A DNA stretch of 64,000 bases from Allobosea sp. TND4EK4. Lineage in GTDB: Bacteria > Pseudomonadota > Alphaproteobacteria > Rhizobiales > Beijerinckiaceae. The stretch is taken from contig NZ_FTMO01000001.1 in NCBI RefSeq assembly GCF_900156025.1, positions 496,001-560,000 of the forward strand, read 5' to 3'. Positions 26,978-35,054 of the stretch are shown piece by piece (positions within the stretch are counted from its first letter, which is position 1; every line of letters starts with the position of its first letter). The position numbers and the translations under genes were made by a program. The notes below the pieces were generated by a model. The model had not been told where the DNA came from and did no database searches. It saw nothing but the letters and a program-made list of their open reading frames with translations.

Positions 26978-27826
26978 ATGGCTGAGGCCAACAGCAGCGC
27001 CGAGCCGAACACCGCCCCGGCCTGGCCGGGCTGGACGGTCGCGACCGCAATCTGCGTGCGCTTCTGGTCGCGGCTGCCCGTGCCGCAACTGCCGGGCGAA
27101 GACGATCGCCATGCCCGTCCGGATTTTCGCCAAGTGCCGCGCGCCCTGCCCTTCGCGGCGCTGATCATCGCGCTCCCGGCCACCTTCGTCCTGCTGCTGG
27201 CCGGGCTGGCGAAACTCGACGGCCTCGTCGCCGCAGCGCTGGCCCTCACCGCGCTCGCCGTGACGACCGGCGCGTTTCACGAGGATGGGCTGGCCGACAC
27301 GGCCGACGGGCTGTTCGGCGGACAGACCCCGGAGCGCCGGCTGGAGATCATGAAGGACAGCCGCGTCGGCTCCTATGGCGCGATGGCGATCGGGCTTTCG
27401 CTGCTGCTGCGGGCCAGCCTGATCGCCATGATCATGGACCGTGCCGGCCCTTGGGCGGCGGCGGCCACTCTGCTGATCGCGGCGCCCTGGTCGCGGTCCG
27501 AAGGCATGCTGCTGCTGGCGAAGGAGCGCCCGGCCCGCAGCGGCGGCACTGCGGCGGCCGTCGGACGCCCCAGCGTCGCGACGGGCTGGATCGCGCTGGG
27601 GCTCAGCCTCGCCCTGGCGCTAGCCCTGGCGCTCGCGGCGTATCTCCCGCTCGCCGGGCTGGCCCTCGGCCTCGCGCTGGCGCATGGCGCGACCGTGATG
27701 CTGGCCCGGCTGGCCCACCGCCTGATCGGCGGCCAGACCGGCGATATCGTCGGTGCGGCCCAGCAGCTCGCCGAGACAGCGATCTATCTCGGGCTGGCGC
27801 TCTCGCTGGGATGGCCGGGGCGGTGA
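26978..27826 (+). CDS. cobS: Adenosylcobinamide-GDP ribazoletransferase (cobalamin synthase)
   Basis: An inner-membrane enzyme of 282 residues that joins adenosylcobinamide-GDP and alpha-ribazole, the last assembly step of cobalamin. Signatures are FHEDGLADTADGLFGG and RRLEIMKDSRVGSYGAMAIG, the acidic metal and substrate sites, and several Leu/Ala-rich helices after that. The true start is uncertain within the first 40 residues. It is followed by a DUF1289 gene with a 4-nt overlap. Confidence 0.94.
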   Translation: MAEANSSAEPNTAPAWPGWTVATAICVRFWSRLPVPQLPGEDDRHARPDFRQVPRALPFAALIIALPATFVLLLAGLAKLDGLVAAALALTALAVTTGAFHEDGLADTADGLFGGQTPERRLEIMKDSRVGSYGAMAIGLSLLLRASLIAMIMDRAGPWAAAATLLIAAPWSRSEGMLLLAKERPARSGGTAAAVGRPSVATGWIALGLSLALALALALAAYLPLAGLALGLALAHGATVMLARLAHRLIGGQTGDIVGAAQQLAETAIYLGLALSLGWPGR

Positions 27827-28029
27827 GCACCGTTTCGACGCCCTGCATCAGGGTTTGCGTCATCGACCCGGTGAGCCAGCTCTGCGAGGGCTGCGGACGC
27901 ACGCTCACCGAGATCGCGCAGTGGGCGGGGCTCAGCGAGGCGCAGAGACTGGCCATCATGGCGGCGTTGCCGGAGCGGCTGGCCGGGAAATCTTCCGAGT
28001 CACCAGCAATACGTCATGCTCGGGGCTGA
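27823..28029 (+). CDS. DUF1289 family small Cys-rich protein
   Basis: A protein of 68 residues when read from the GTG at 27823, which overlaps the cobS stop (GTGA); an ATG at 27811 would add four. The family motif is clear: PCIRVCVIDPVSQLCEGCGR then TLTEIAQW, with four cysteines that could bind a metal or Fe-S cluster. The last nine or so residues (SPAIRHARG) are encoded by a stretch resembling the local palindromic repeat, so the C-terminus may have been extended by repeat insertion. The role of DUF1289 is not known. Confidence 0.85.
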   Translation: MSTVSTPCIRVCVIDPVSQLCEGCGRTLTEIAQWAGLSEAQRLAIMAALPERLAGKSSESPAIRHARG

Positions 28030-28043
28030 CCCGCGCATCCCGG
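28011..28043. repeat. Partial copy of a rhizobial intergenic repeat
   Basis: ACGTCATGCTCGGGGCTGAC followed by CCGCGCATCCC matches the common half of alphaproteobacterial palindromic repeats (GTCATGCTCGGGCTTGACCC GAGCATC form), slightly degenerate. It overlaps the end of the DUF1289 gene and lies next to the convergent GNAT gene. Confidence 0.5.
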
Positions 28044-28070
28044 TAACCAGCGCCATCCTCGTCGGAATGG

Positions 28071-28544
28071 CTAGGCCTTTGCCAGATCGGCCAACGCGTC
28101 GCCGGTCAGGCGATAGAACACCTTCTTCGGATGTGCGGCCGCGCCGAGGCTGTCATAGAAGCGCAGCAATGCCCCATCATCGGCATCCGCCGTCCAGTCG
28201 ATGCGGCGGTGGCCGCGTTCCAGCGCCAGCTCGGCGAGCGCGGTCATCAGGGCGCGGCCCAGCCCAGCGCCGCGAGCTGCCTCCGCGACGTAAATCTCCT
28301 TGAGGAAGAAGCCGGATTTCAGGCCCGGCCCGGGATACAGATTGCAGGCCGAGGCGAAACCGAGCACTGCCCGCCCCCTCGCCGCCACCAGGATGTCGAT
28401 CCCCGCAGGCCGCCGGACAAGACCTGCCAGAATCTCGTCGACCGGCGGGCAAGGGACCGCGTAGTGGCTCTGCATCTCGGCCATGAGCGCGGCGAGCGCG
28501 CCGTGGTCGGCCGGATTGAGCAATCGGATCGCGGTTTCGCTCAT
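28071..28544 (-). CDS. GNAT-family N-acetyltransferase
   Basis: A protein of 157 residues. The acetyl-CoA binding motif A is KEIYVAEAARGAGLGRALMT (Arg/Gln-x-x-Gly-x-Gly/Ala type). Later come RRIDWTADADDGALLRFYDS and LGAAAHPKKVFYRLTGDAL, the usual motif B end of spermidine- or amino-acid-type acetyltransferases. The substrate is unknown. It is followed in the antisense direction by the DUF1289 gene and preceded by TauE in the same direction, 16 nt away. Confidence 0.88.
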   Translation of the reverse strand: MSETAIRLLNPADHGALAALMAEMQSHYAVPCPPVDEILAGLVRRPAGIDILVAARGRAVLGFASACNLYPGPGLKSGFFLKEIYVAEAARGAGLGRALMTALAELALERGHRRIDWTADADDGALLRFYDSLGAAAHPKKVFYRLTGDALADLAKA

Positions 28545-28560
28545 CGATCGCCGCGCCTGC

Positions 28561-29394
28561 TCAGTGCAAAAGCGACCAGATGAAGCGGCCCGCCACCACC
28601 AGCAGGAACAGGCCGAAAGCCACCTCCAGCCGCCGCTTGGAGAGGCGGTGCGCCATGCGCGCGCCGATCGGCGCCGTCCAGACCGAGGTCGGGATGAACA
28701 GGATCATGCCGATCAGCGAGACATAGCCGAGCGAGAGCGGCGGCAGAATGTCCATCTTCGGCCAGCCGGCATAGATGAAGCCGAGCGCGCCGGGGATCGA
28801 GATCAGCACGCCAAGGCCGGACGAGGTCGCCACCGCCTGATGGATCGGCCGGCCGTAGAAAGTCATGAACAGGCTGGAGAGCTGGCCGCCGCCGATGCCC
28901 ATCAGCGCGGAGAGCACGCCGATGACGCCGCCATAGGCGACCATCAGCGGCTTGCCAGGCATTTCCTCGCCGAATTTCCAGCGATCGGCGGCGAAGAGCA
29001 GGCGCAGCGCCGAGATCGTCGCGACGGCGACGAAGACGATCTTGAACAGGTCAGCGGGCGCATAGCGGGCAATGTAGCTGCCGACCAGGACGCCGAGCAC
29101 CACGGGGACCGCCCAGACCTTCAGAATCGAGAGATCGACCAGCCCCTTGGCGCGATGGGCGTTGAAGGAGCGGATCGAGGTCGGGATGATGACGGCCAGC
29201 GAGGTGCCGACGGAGAGCGGCATGCGCACCTCTTCCGGCACGCCGATGACCCGGAACACCTCGAACAGCACGGGCACGATCACCGCCCCGCCGCCGACGC
29301 CGAAGACGCCGGCGAGCAGTCCCGTCACCGCGCCGGCCAGCACAAGGGAGACGGCGAGAAAGGCGAGATCGCCGAGGGGGATGCCTGCGAGCAT
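28561..29394 (-). CDS. TauE/SafE family sulfite/anion exporter
   Basis: A membrane protein of 277 residues with about eight helices in two repeats. The first helix pair has LAGAVTGLLAGVFGVGGGAV then IVPVLFEVF, the TauE/SafE signature; the second repeat has VAYGGVIGVLSALMGIGGGQ then LSSLFMTFYGRP. Family members export sulfite, sulfoacetate or other anions. No sulfur metabolism gene is close, so the substrate is open. It is probably co-transcribed with the GNAT gene downstream. Confidence 0.9.
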   Translation of the reverse strand: MLAGIPLGDLAFLAVSLVLAGAVTGLLAGVFGVGGGAVIVPVLFEVFRVIGVPEEVRMPLSVGTSLAVIIPTSIRSFNAHRAKGLVDLSILKVWAVPVVLGVLVGSYIARYAPADLFKIVFVAVATISALRLLFAADRWKFGEEMPGKPLMVAYGGVIGVLSALMGIGGGQLSSLFMTFYGRPIHQAVATSSGLGVLISIPGALGFIYAGWPKMDILPPLSLGYVSLIGMILFIPTSVWTAPIGARMAHRLSKRRLEVAFGLFLLVVAGRFIWSLLH

Positions 29395-29471
29395 GAAACC
29401 GTTCCGGTTGGGACTTGTCCGTGTCGGCTATTTCCGCAGGCGAGGCAAGGGATTCGGGCCGCCGGATGTCC

Positions 29472-30539
29472 TCAGGCCGCCTGCGCCTCGTGCCGCGAGA
29501 CATGGGCCGCGGCCGCCCGCAGGTCGGCGAGCGTCGCGTCGGCCTTGACGCAGTGCTCGGCGAGATGGCGGCGGAACTGACGCGCGCCCTTCCGGCCGGG
29601 AAAGAGGCCGACGAGATGGCGGGTGAAGGCATGCAGGCGCCCGCCCCGTTCGATATGTCTGGCGATATGCGGCTCCAGCGCCTCGAGCATGGCGAAGGCA
29701 TCCGCCACCGGGGTCGGCTGCCCGAACAGCAGCGAATCGACCTGCAGGAGGATCTCCGGGTTCTGGTAGGCCTCGCGGCCGACCATGACGCCGTCGAGAT
29801 GGGCCAGATGCGCAGCCCATTCGGCCGGCGCCTTGATGCCGCCGTTGAGGCTGACGGGCAGCTCCCGGTTCGCGGCCTTCAGCCGATAAGCGCGCTCGTA
29901 ATCGAGCGGCGGGATCTCGCGGTTCTCCTTCGGCGAGAGGCCCTGCAACCAGGCCTTGCGGGCATGGACGATCAAAGCATCGACACCGGCTGCGCGCACC
30001 GAGGCCGTCAGCGCGTCGAGCGCCGCCTCGGGGTCCTGATCGTCCACGCCGATGCGGCATTTCACCGTGACGGGGATGGACACCGCCGCCTTCATCGCCG
30101 CGACACAGTCACCGACCAGAGCGGGCTCGCGCATCAGGCAGGCGCCGAAGGCACCGCCCTGCACCCGGTCGGAGGGGCAGCCGCAATTGAGGTTGATCTC
30201 GTCATAGCCGAAATCGGCACCGATCCGGGCCGCCTGCGCCAGCAGCATGGGATCGTTGCCGCCGAGTTGAAGCGCGAGCGGGTGCTCCAACGCATCGAAG
30301 CCGATCAGGCGGTCGCGGTTGCCGTGGATGACCGCCTGCGCCGTCACCATCTCGCTATAGAGCCGTGCATGTCGCGACATCAGCCGGTGGATGATCCGGC
30401 AGTGGCGATCCGTCCAGTCCATCATTGGAGCGACGGAGAAGCGATGAGCGCTGAAACCTTCGTCTTCGCCGATGTTATCGGGCTTTTCGGTCACGTCCGC
30501 CTGCCTGATTATGTGCCATTTCTTGCCGTTCCGGCTCAT
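29472..30539 (-). CDS. dusA: tRNA-dihydrouridine(20/20a) synthase
   Basis: An FMN enzyme of up to 355 residues that reduces U20/U20a in the tRNA D-loop. The sequence has HRFSVAPMMDWTDRHCR (FMN loop), YSEMVTAQAVIHG, LQLGGNDP, the catalytic NLNCGCPSDRVQGGAFGACL, TVKCRIGVDD, HARKAWLQGLSPKENREIPP and SLNGGI. The start is uncertain: ATG at 30539, TTG at 30545, or a GTG at 30494 with AGGCAGGCGG upstream, which would give the usual short N-terminus (MTEKPDN...). I favour the GTG on RBS grounds but list the longer frame. Confidence 0.93.
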   Translation of the reverse strand: MSRNGKKWHIIRQADVTEKPDNIGEDEGFSAHRFSVAPMMDWTDRHCRIIHRLMSRHARLYSEMVTAQAVIHGNRDRLIGFDALEHPLALQLGGNDPMLLAQAARIGADFGYDEINLNCGCPSDRVQGGAFGACLMREPALVGDCVAAMKAAVSIPVTVKCRIGVDDQDPEAALDALTASVRAAGVDALIVHARKAWLQGLSPKENREIPPLDYERAYRLKAANRELPVSLNGGIKAPAEWAAHLAHLDGVMVGREAYQNPEILLQVDSLLFGQPTPVADAFAMLEALEPHIARHIERGGRLHAFTRHLVGLFPGRKGARQFRRHLAEHCVKADATLADLRAAAAHVSRHEAQAA

Positions 30540-30545
30540 CCGCAA

Positions 30546-30939
30546 TGGCGGTTACAACCATTGTCACAACTCCGGCGAGGATGTTGTGAATGGGCTCGAT
30601 CATCGAGCGGCCACGAAAAGACGGAACGGTCGCCTCTATGGCGCAAATCGCCGTCAGGCGCGAGGGGCGCAGCCACCGCAAAATGGATCGAGCAGTTGGC
30701 GCCGCCGGCGAAGGGTGAGAATCCGGGCCGGAGTACCTTAGCGGCCCAACGCAACAACTTGGCCTCCGGGGAAAGCTGTCGCTCCGGCGTCGTTCCTGGG
30801 CGTTCCGGTCGTGTCCTTGCCAGCGTCTGGATGCTGGCGGCTCGTCGAGACACAACGCGCCGCCTTCGTCCAAGCCCTGCGTCCGCTTCCGGCCGATGTG
30901 GACTTTCCAAGCTCGCGGCTTGATTGTCGCCTGCTCACG
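30546..30939. other. Intergenic stretch without a supported gene
   Basis: Between dusA and the 55-residue membrane protein no reading frame has an RBS or recognisable protein pattern. A short minus-strand frame (30475-30603, 42 codons, MIEPIHNILAGVVTMVVTAI...) overlaps the dusA start, and a 64-codon plus-strand frame ends at 30943. Neither could be supported. The stretch may be decayed sequence at the edge of the neighbouring island. Confidence 0.5.
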
Positions 30940-31107
30940 TCATAGCCCGAAGCAGCGCAGGGACAGCAGATCGTCGATCGTTGGTTCATACCCGAACAGC
31001 AGACGGCTCCAGACGGGCTTTGTAGCCAGCACCGCTAACAGCCCGAAGATGCACCAGATAAGCGCGGCTCCGTGGGGCGTCCTGGCATATCGCCAAAGTT
31101 GTACCAT
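30940..31107 (-). CDS. 55-residue membrane protein downstream of DUF2243 gene
   Basis: A short frame encodes MVQLWRYARTPHGAALIWCI, then FGLLAVLATKPVWSRLLFG, then YEPTIDDLLSLRCFGL and a TGA stop. It has one transmembrane helix and a conserved-looking hydrophilic end. The ATG lies 2 nt past the stop of the DUF2243 gene, so it is almost certainly co-translated. It is too short for ordinary gene prediction. No function is known; a small subunit of a membrane complex with DUF2243 is the natural guess. Confidence 0.6.
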   Translation of the reverse strand: MVQLWRYARTPHGAALIWCIFGLLAVLATKPVWSRLLFGYEPTIDDLLSLRCFGL

Positions 31108-31109
31108 GA

Positions 31110-31628
31110 TCAGGCGGCCATACGTTGACGTGCAAACATATCCTTCTTACCAGACCGCCAGAGCATCCAGCCAATGACGAACATGGCAGCGCCCCAAATC
31201 AGAAAGCCAATATCCCAATAGATACGGTTCTCTTGGGCGACCGTTTCGTTGACGCGATGCACGACAAGCAGGTGATGGTCGATCAACCCCTCGATCACAT
31301 TGAAAGCGCCGAAGCCTATCAACATCGTTCCAACAAACAATTTGTTCGACCAATACAGATGCCGCCTGTGAGCATTCCTCCAAAGAATGAACAGCCCAAT
31401 TAAAACAAAAATATAGGTACTGCTGTGAAAAATTCCGTCCCAGAAGTTGTTCAACTTTAGGTTCTCGATGGAGGTCAAGGGGTACCAGCTACTGACCATC
31501 TGATGCCATTGAAGCACCTGATGCAGAAGGATGCCATCGAAGAACCCCCCGAGGCCGAGACCGAAAAAGATCCCCGCCGCTGTCGGAAATGTTCGCGCTC
31601 TGGAGTCGATTTCCATCGGGAAGCCCAT
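31110..31628 (-). CDS. DUF2243 family membrane protein
   Basis: A protein of 172 residues with four membrane helices. It shows the family pattern FFDGILLHQVLQWHQMVSSW with several His, NFWDGIFHSSTYIFVLIGLF, VIEGLIDHHLLVVHRVNE and WDIGFLIWGAAMFVIGWML. The histidines at helix ends could bind heme or metal. DUF2243 genes are often seen near cytochrome oxidase or redox genes in other bacteria; here neighbours are only small membrane proteins. The start may be at 31628 or 31616 (MEIDSR). Its DNA is much richer in A and T than surrounding genes (runs such as AATTAAAACAAAAATAT), which suggests recent transfer. Confidence 0.85.
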   Translation of the reverse strand: MGFPMEIDSRARTFPTAAGIFFGLGLGGFFDGILLHQVLQWHQMVSSWYPLTSIENLKLNNFWDGIFHSSTYIFVLIGLFILWRNAHRRHLYWSNKLFVGTMLIGFGAFNVIEGLIDHHLLVVHRVNETVAQENRIYWDIGFLIWGAAMFVIGWMLWRSGKKDMFARQRMAA

Positions 31629-31632
31629 CCTT

Positions 31633-32076
31633 TCAAAGATCGACAGCCTTGAGCACGGCGGCGATTCTGTTTTGCGCGGTTTGTATGGGCTGGAAGTCGC
31701 CGCGCAGGGCTTTCAACGCGTACCGCTCCTGGTTGATCTCATCGGCGGTACGGAAGCCCATGCGGCGCAGAATGGGGACGGGTGGACACCAGCCCTCCAT
31801 GGCGTGCTGAAACAGGAACGCGGTCACGACGGCAGGTAGAAGGAGCCACCGTCTATCAAGCGTTGTGCCGAGGACCATGCCCGTCAACGCCAGAGTGGAC
31901 GCATTGGCTTCAATGGTGCGCTCGATATCCCACTCATTGTCCAGCTCATCGAGTCGCGCGGCGATTTCGTCCTGATGGTCCGCGAAGTAGGCGATGCGCT
32001 GTTCGGTCTCCTGCCGTAAGCGCTGGCTGACGTCCGGCGCTGTATGGCGAGAAACACGCGCGGCTGTAGACACCAT
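31633..32076 (-). CDS. Small membrane-associated protein with YgaP-like (DUF2892) transmembrane domain
   Basis: A protein of 147 residues. The N-terminal part is a charged helix (RLRQETEQRIAYFADHQDEI, then AARLDELDNEWDIERTIEAN). A hydrophobic hairpin follows, LALTGMVLGTTLDRRWLLLP and AVVTAFLFQHAMEGWCPPVP, the YgaP/DUF2892-type membrane segment with its characteristic GWCPP and RRMGFRTADEI ending. The ATG at 32076 is preferred because GGAGG stands 8 nt before it. It lies 4 nt upstream of the DUF2243 gene and begins a three-gene operon. Function unknown. Confidence 0.8.
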   Translation of the reverse strand: MVSTAARVSRHTAPDVSQRLRQETEQRIAYFADHQDEIAARLDELDNEWDIERTIEANASTLALTGMVLGTTLDRRWLLLPAVVTAFLFQHAMEGWCPPVPILRRMGFRTADEINQERYALKALRGDFQPIQTAQNRIAAVLKAVDL

Positions 32077-32341
32077 GGCGAGGCCCTCCATTTCCAGAAA
32101 GCGGAAAGCGCTCGGTTGGTTCCCTTGCCGGCATAAGCCGCCTCCTGGCGCCTCGCTCACGCGAAGGCGACATCCGAACAAGGCTGCGTCTTTAAAGCGT
32201 TTTTCAGTCGGTCACTTCCCCGCCGATGACCTAACGCAAGCCATTCATACCACGATGCCGAGCGTGACTCAGGATGCCGCGATCATGGCTGCGCTGGCGT
32301 AGCGGCGTGAGCCGGGGATCGCGCTCATCGATCTGGGCTGA

Positions 32342-33250
32342 TCAGCGCCGAACCAGCGCAGCCGCTGCCGCCTCGTCCGGCTTGAGCCCCAGCCTTTCCA
32401 TCAGCGCCAGTGCATCGCGCGGCGCCCGCGGCTTCATCGTGTTGTCGAAATAGACATGGACGTCGCGCGGGGACCCGTCCGCTCGGGCAGGGACGATGCG
32501 CTGGTCGCCGGCCGCCTCGCGCCCTTCGGCCCAGGCCGAGATCAGCCCTGCCCAATGGTCGAGAGCGGCGTCGTCATATCCGCTGGCATAAAGCTCCTGC
32601 GAGCCGTGCAGGCGGATATAGGCGAAGTCGGCCGTCAAATCGGTCCAGAGTGGCCAATCGACCGCATCGGCGCAGACGAGCGCGATGTCGTGCCTGCGCA
32701 GCAGCGCGATGAAGGCCGGATCGCGGAAGCTCTGGTGGCGGACCTCGACGGCATGGCGCAGCCGGCCGACACCGTCTGCCTTGAGCCAGCCGCGCGCCTT
32801 GATGTGATCGTCATGCCGGCTCGCGAGGGCGCTGGCGGCCTCGCCATCCTGTGGCAGCGAAACGAGAAAAGCGGCGAAGCTCTCGGGCTCGAAGCGGAAA
32901 TTCGCCGGGAACTGCCAGAGCATCGGCCCGAGCTTGGACCCCAGCCGCAATACGCCCGAGGCCATGAAATTGGCGAGCGGCGTCTCGATACCGCGCAGGC
33001 GCAGGATGTGGGTGAGGAAGCGCGGCCCCTTCACCGCGAAGACGAAGTCCTGCGGCGTGTCATCGGCCCAGCGCGCGAAGCTCGCCGGCGTCTGCAGGCC
33101 ATAGAAGGTGGAGTTAATCTCGACGCTCGGAAAGAGCGCGGAGGCATAGGCCAGCTCGCGCTTCTGGAGCAGCCCCTTTGGATAAAAGTCGCCGCGCCAG
33201 AGGGGATAGGTCCAGCCCGAAATGCCGATGCGGATCGTGCCTTTGGCCAT
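32342..33250 (-). CDS. DUF72 family protein
   Basis: A TIM-barrel-like protein of 302 residues. The family opening is GTIRIGISGWTYPLWRGDFY, then SVEINSTFYGLQTPASFARW, FVFAVKGPRFLTHILRL, GPMLWQFPANFRF, AVEVRHQSFRDPAF and DVHVYFDNTMKPRAPRDALA. DUF72 (YecE) proteins have no firm function. ATG codons at 33253 and 33250 are both possible. A 41-nt hairpin covers the Shine-Dalgarno sequence and the first ATG, so translation may be restricted by RNA structure. Confidence 0.88.
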   Translation of the reverse strand: MAKGTIRIGISGWTYPLWRGDFYPKGLLQKRELAYASALFPSVEINSTFYGLQTPASFARWADDTPQDFVFAVKGPRFLTHILRLRGIETPLANFMASGVLRLGSKLGPMLWQFPANFRFEPESFAAFLVSLPQDGEAASALASRHDDHIKARGWLKADGVGRLRHAVEVRHQSFRDPAFIALLRRHDIALVCADAVDWPLWTDLTADFAYIRLHGSQELYASGYDDAALDHWAGLISAWAEGREAAGDQRIVPARADGSPRDVHVYFDNTMKPRAPRDALALMERLGLKPDEAAAAALVRR

Positions 33251-33291
33251 CATTCTCTCCCCGGACGGCCGAGGCCGTCGGGGAGAGAATG
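33251..33291 (-). promoter_or_regulatory. Hairpin that pairs the SD and ATG of the DUF72 gene
   Basis: A 12-bp outer stem (CATTCTCTCCCC / GGGGAGAGAATG) encloses a 7-bp inner stem (GACGGCC / GGCCGTC) with a 2-nt centre and one bulged base. On the minus-strand transcript the 3' arm contains GGGGAGAG and the AUG at 33253. The same structure follows the last permease gene of the ABC operon (stop at 33326), so it could instead be an operon-end structure; it lacks a U-tract. Confidence 0.6.
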
Positions 33292-33325
33292 TCGGAAAGG
33301 CGCGGCCTGTTCCGGCCGCGCCCGG

Positions 33326-34156
33326 CTACTTCTTGGCGCGGGCCACGATCTGCGTCGGGTTCACGAAGCGCAGCGCGATGATCAGCCAGATCAGCGTCGT
33401 GACCATGTAGATCACCGCCATGGCGTCGATCGACTGCACCGCCCGCACGCCGGCGGCGAAGACGGCGTAGTAGAGCGCGACCACCAGGGTCTGGCTGGTC
33501 GGGCCGGCGGTGAGGAAGGTCAGCTCGAACATGGCCAGCGTGCGCACCAGTACCAGCAACAGCGCGGCGAGGATGCCGGGCAGCAGCAGCGGCAGCAGTA
33601 CATGCACGAAGAGCTTGAAGGTGTTGGCGCCGAAGACGCGCGCCGCCTGCTCGATCTTGGTGTCGATCTGCTCGATGAAGGGGATCATCACCAGAATGAC
33701 GAAGGGGATGGTCGGCACGAGGTTGGCCAGCACCACGCCCGACATCTGGCCGGCAAAGCCGGTCTGGTAGAGGACGGTCGCCAGCGGAATGCCGAAGGTG
33801 ATCGGCGGGATCAGCAGCGGCAGCAGGAAGAGCAGCATGACCAGGCGCTTGCCCGGGAAATCCCGGCGCGCCAGCGCATAGGCGGCCGGCACGCCGATCA
33901 ACCCGGACAGGAACACCACCAGGAAGACGATCTGGAAGGTGACCATGAGGACGTCGTAGAGCTGGAACTCGCTCCACGCCGCCGCGTACCAGCGCGTCGT
34001 CCAGCCGGCAGGCAACCAGGTGCCGAGCCAGCGGGTCGAGAAGGAGGAAACCACCACCGTCCCGATCATCGCGAACAGATTGACGATGAAGAAACCGATC
34101 AGCGCCCAGTTGGCAGCGGCCCAGAGCTTCGTCGAAAGACGGGTGTCCTTGACCAT
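33326..34156 (-). CDS. ABC transporter permease, spermidine/putrescine/iron type (PotC-like)
   Basis: A protein of 276 residues with six predicted helices. It has the ATPase-contact EAA loop EQAARVFGANTFKLFVHVLL and P, the helix MLLFLLPLLIPPITFGIPLA and the end ALRFVNPTQIVARAKK. The ATG at 34156 follows the partner permease by 4 nt. It is the last gene of a four-gene importer operon (binding protein, ATPase, two permeases). The operon is adjacent to a GntR/uxuA pair, which suggests import of a sugar acid; the family itself is usually linked to polyamines, phosphonates or iron. Confidence 0.88.
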   Translation of the reverse strand: MVKDTRLSTKLWAAANWALIGFFIVNLFAMIGTVVVSSFSTRWLGTWLPAGWTTRWYAAAWSEFQLYDVLMVTFQIVFLVVFLSGLIGVPAAYALARRDFPGKRLVMLLFLLPLLIPPITFGIPLATVLYQTGFAGQMSGVVLANLVPTIPFVILVMIPFIEQIDTKIEQAARVFGANTFKLFVHVLLPLLLPGILAALLLVLVRTLAMFELTFLTAGPTSQTLVVALYYAVFAAGVRAVQSIDAMAVIYMVTTLIWLIIALRFVNPTQIVARAKK

Positions 34157-34160
34157 CGGA

Positions 34161-35054
34161 TCAACCCTTTCCGCCGCCGGCCGGGCCGCGATACAGCAGG
34201 CCGCGCACGGCCAGAACCAGCACGACGATGCCAAGTTGCACCATGCCCATGATCATCGCGACGGCAGACGCCATCGAGTAGTCATATTCCTCGAAGGCCG
34301 CCTGATAGGCCGCGATCGAGATCACGCGCGTCGGCCCCGAGGGCGCGCCCAGCAGCACCGCCGAAGGGAACACCGAGAAGGCCTGCACGAAGCTGAGGCA
34401 GAAGGTGATCGCGAGGCCCGGCAGCAGCAGCGGGAAGAGGATGTGCTTGAAGCGCTCCCACGGCCCGGCGCCCAGCGTCGCCCCGGCATTCTCCAGCGCG
34501 GGATCGATGCCGGAGAGATAGGACAGCGTCAGCAGGAAGGTGAAGGGAAAGCCGGTGATGACCAGCGAGAGCATCACGCCCCAGTAGTTGTGCAGCAGCT
34601 TGACCGGCGTCGAGATGATTCCGAGCGTCATCAAGGTGCGGTTGAACCAGCCCTGAGGGCCGAGATAGTTCAAGAGGCCCTCGGCAACGAGCACGGTGCC
34701 GAGCGTGATCGGAATCACCAGGATGGTGGTCAGCAGCCGCTGGTTCTTCATCAGCCGCACGCGGAAGGCGATCGGAATTGCCAGGGCCAGTGTAGCGACC
34801 GTGACCGGCAGCGCGAGCCAGAGCGTCGTCGCGATCGTGCCATAGAGGAACGGATCGGCGAAGAAGCGCTGATAGTTGGCGAAGACGCCGCCCGCCTTGG
34901 GCTCGAAGGAGAGCACGAGCCCGTAGAAGAACGGGTAGACGAACAGGGCCAGCAGGAACAGCACGGCGGGCAGGACGAGCAGCGTCAGCCCGTCGAGGCC
35001 TCGCGCCGCCAGCCGCTGCTTGAGGGGGATGGAAGGAGACGCTGCCACGCTCAC
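34161..35054 (-). CDS. ABC transporter permease, spermidine/putrescine/iron type (PotB-like)
   Basis: A protein of 297 residues with six predicted helices. Markers are LLVLPAVLFLLALFVYPFFY in the first helix, LTTILVIPITLGTVLVAEGL, and the EAA-type loop ENAGATLGAGPWERFKHILF then PLLLPGLAITFCLSF. Its ATG overlaps the ATPase stop by 4 nt. It pairs with the following permease to form the channel of the importer. Confidence 0.88.
   Translation of the reverse strand: MSVAASPSIPLKQRLAARGLDGLTLLVLPAVLFLLALFVYPFFYGLVLSFEPKAGGVFANYQRFFADPFLYGTIATTLWLALPVTVATLALAIPIAFRVRLMKNQRLLTTILVIPITLGTVLVAEGLLNYLGPQGWFNRTLMTLGIISTPVKLLHNYWGVMLSLVITGFPFTFLLTLSYLSGIDPALENAGATLGAGPWERFKHILFPLLLPGLAITFCLSFVQAFSVFPSAVLLGAPSGPTRVISIAAYQAAFEEYDYSMASAVAMIMGMVQLGIVVLVLAVRGLLYRGPAGGGKG

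Noticed and set aside
30475..30603. A 42-codon minus-strand frame (MIEPIHNILAGVVTMVVTAI...) overlapping the start of dusA
   Set aside because: It has one hydrophobic stretch but no clear RBS and overlaps dusA in another frame. Evidence is not enough for a gene.
30753..30943. A 64-codon plus-strand frame ending in ...SRLDCRLLTS
   Set aside because: It has no start with an RBS and no recognised relative. It may be a decayed gene end at the edge of the island, but this cannot be shown.
33251..33291. The hairpin as a simple rho-independent terminator
   Set aside because: It lacks a U-tract on either strand and includes the next gene's RBS and AUG, so a plain terminator label would mislead.
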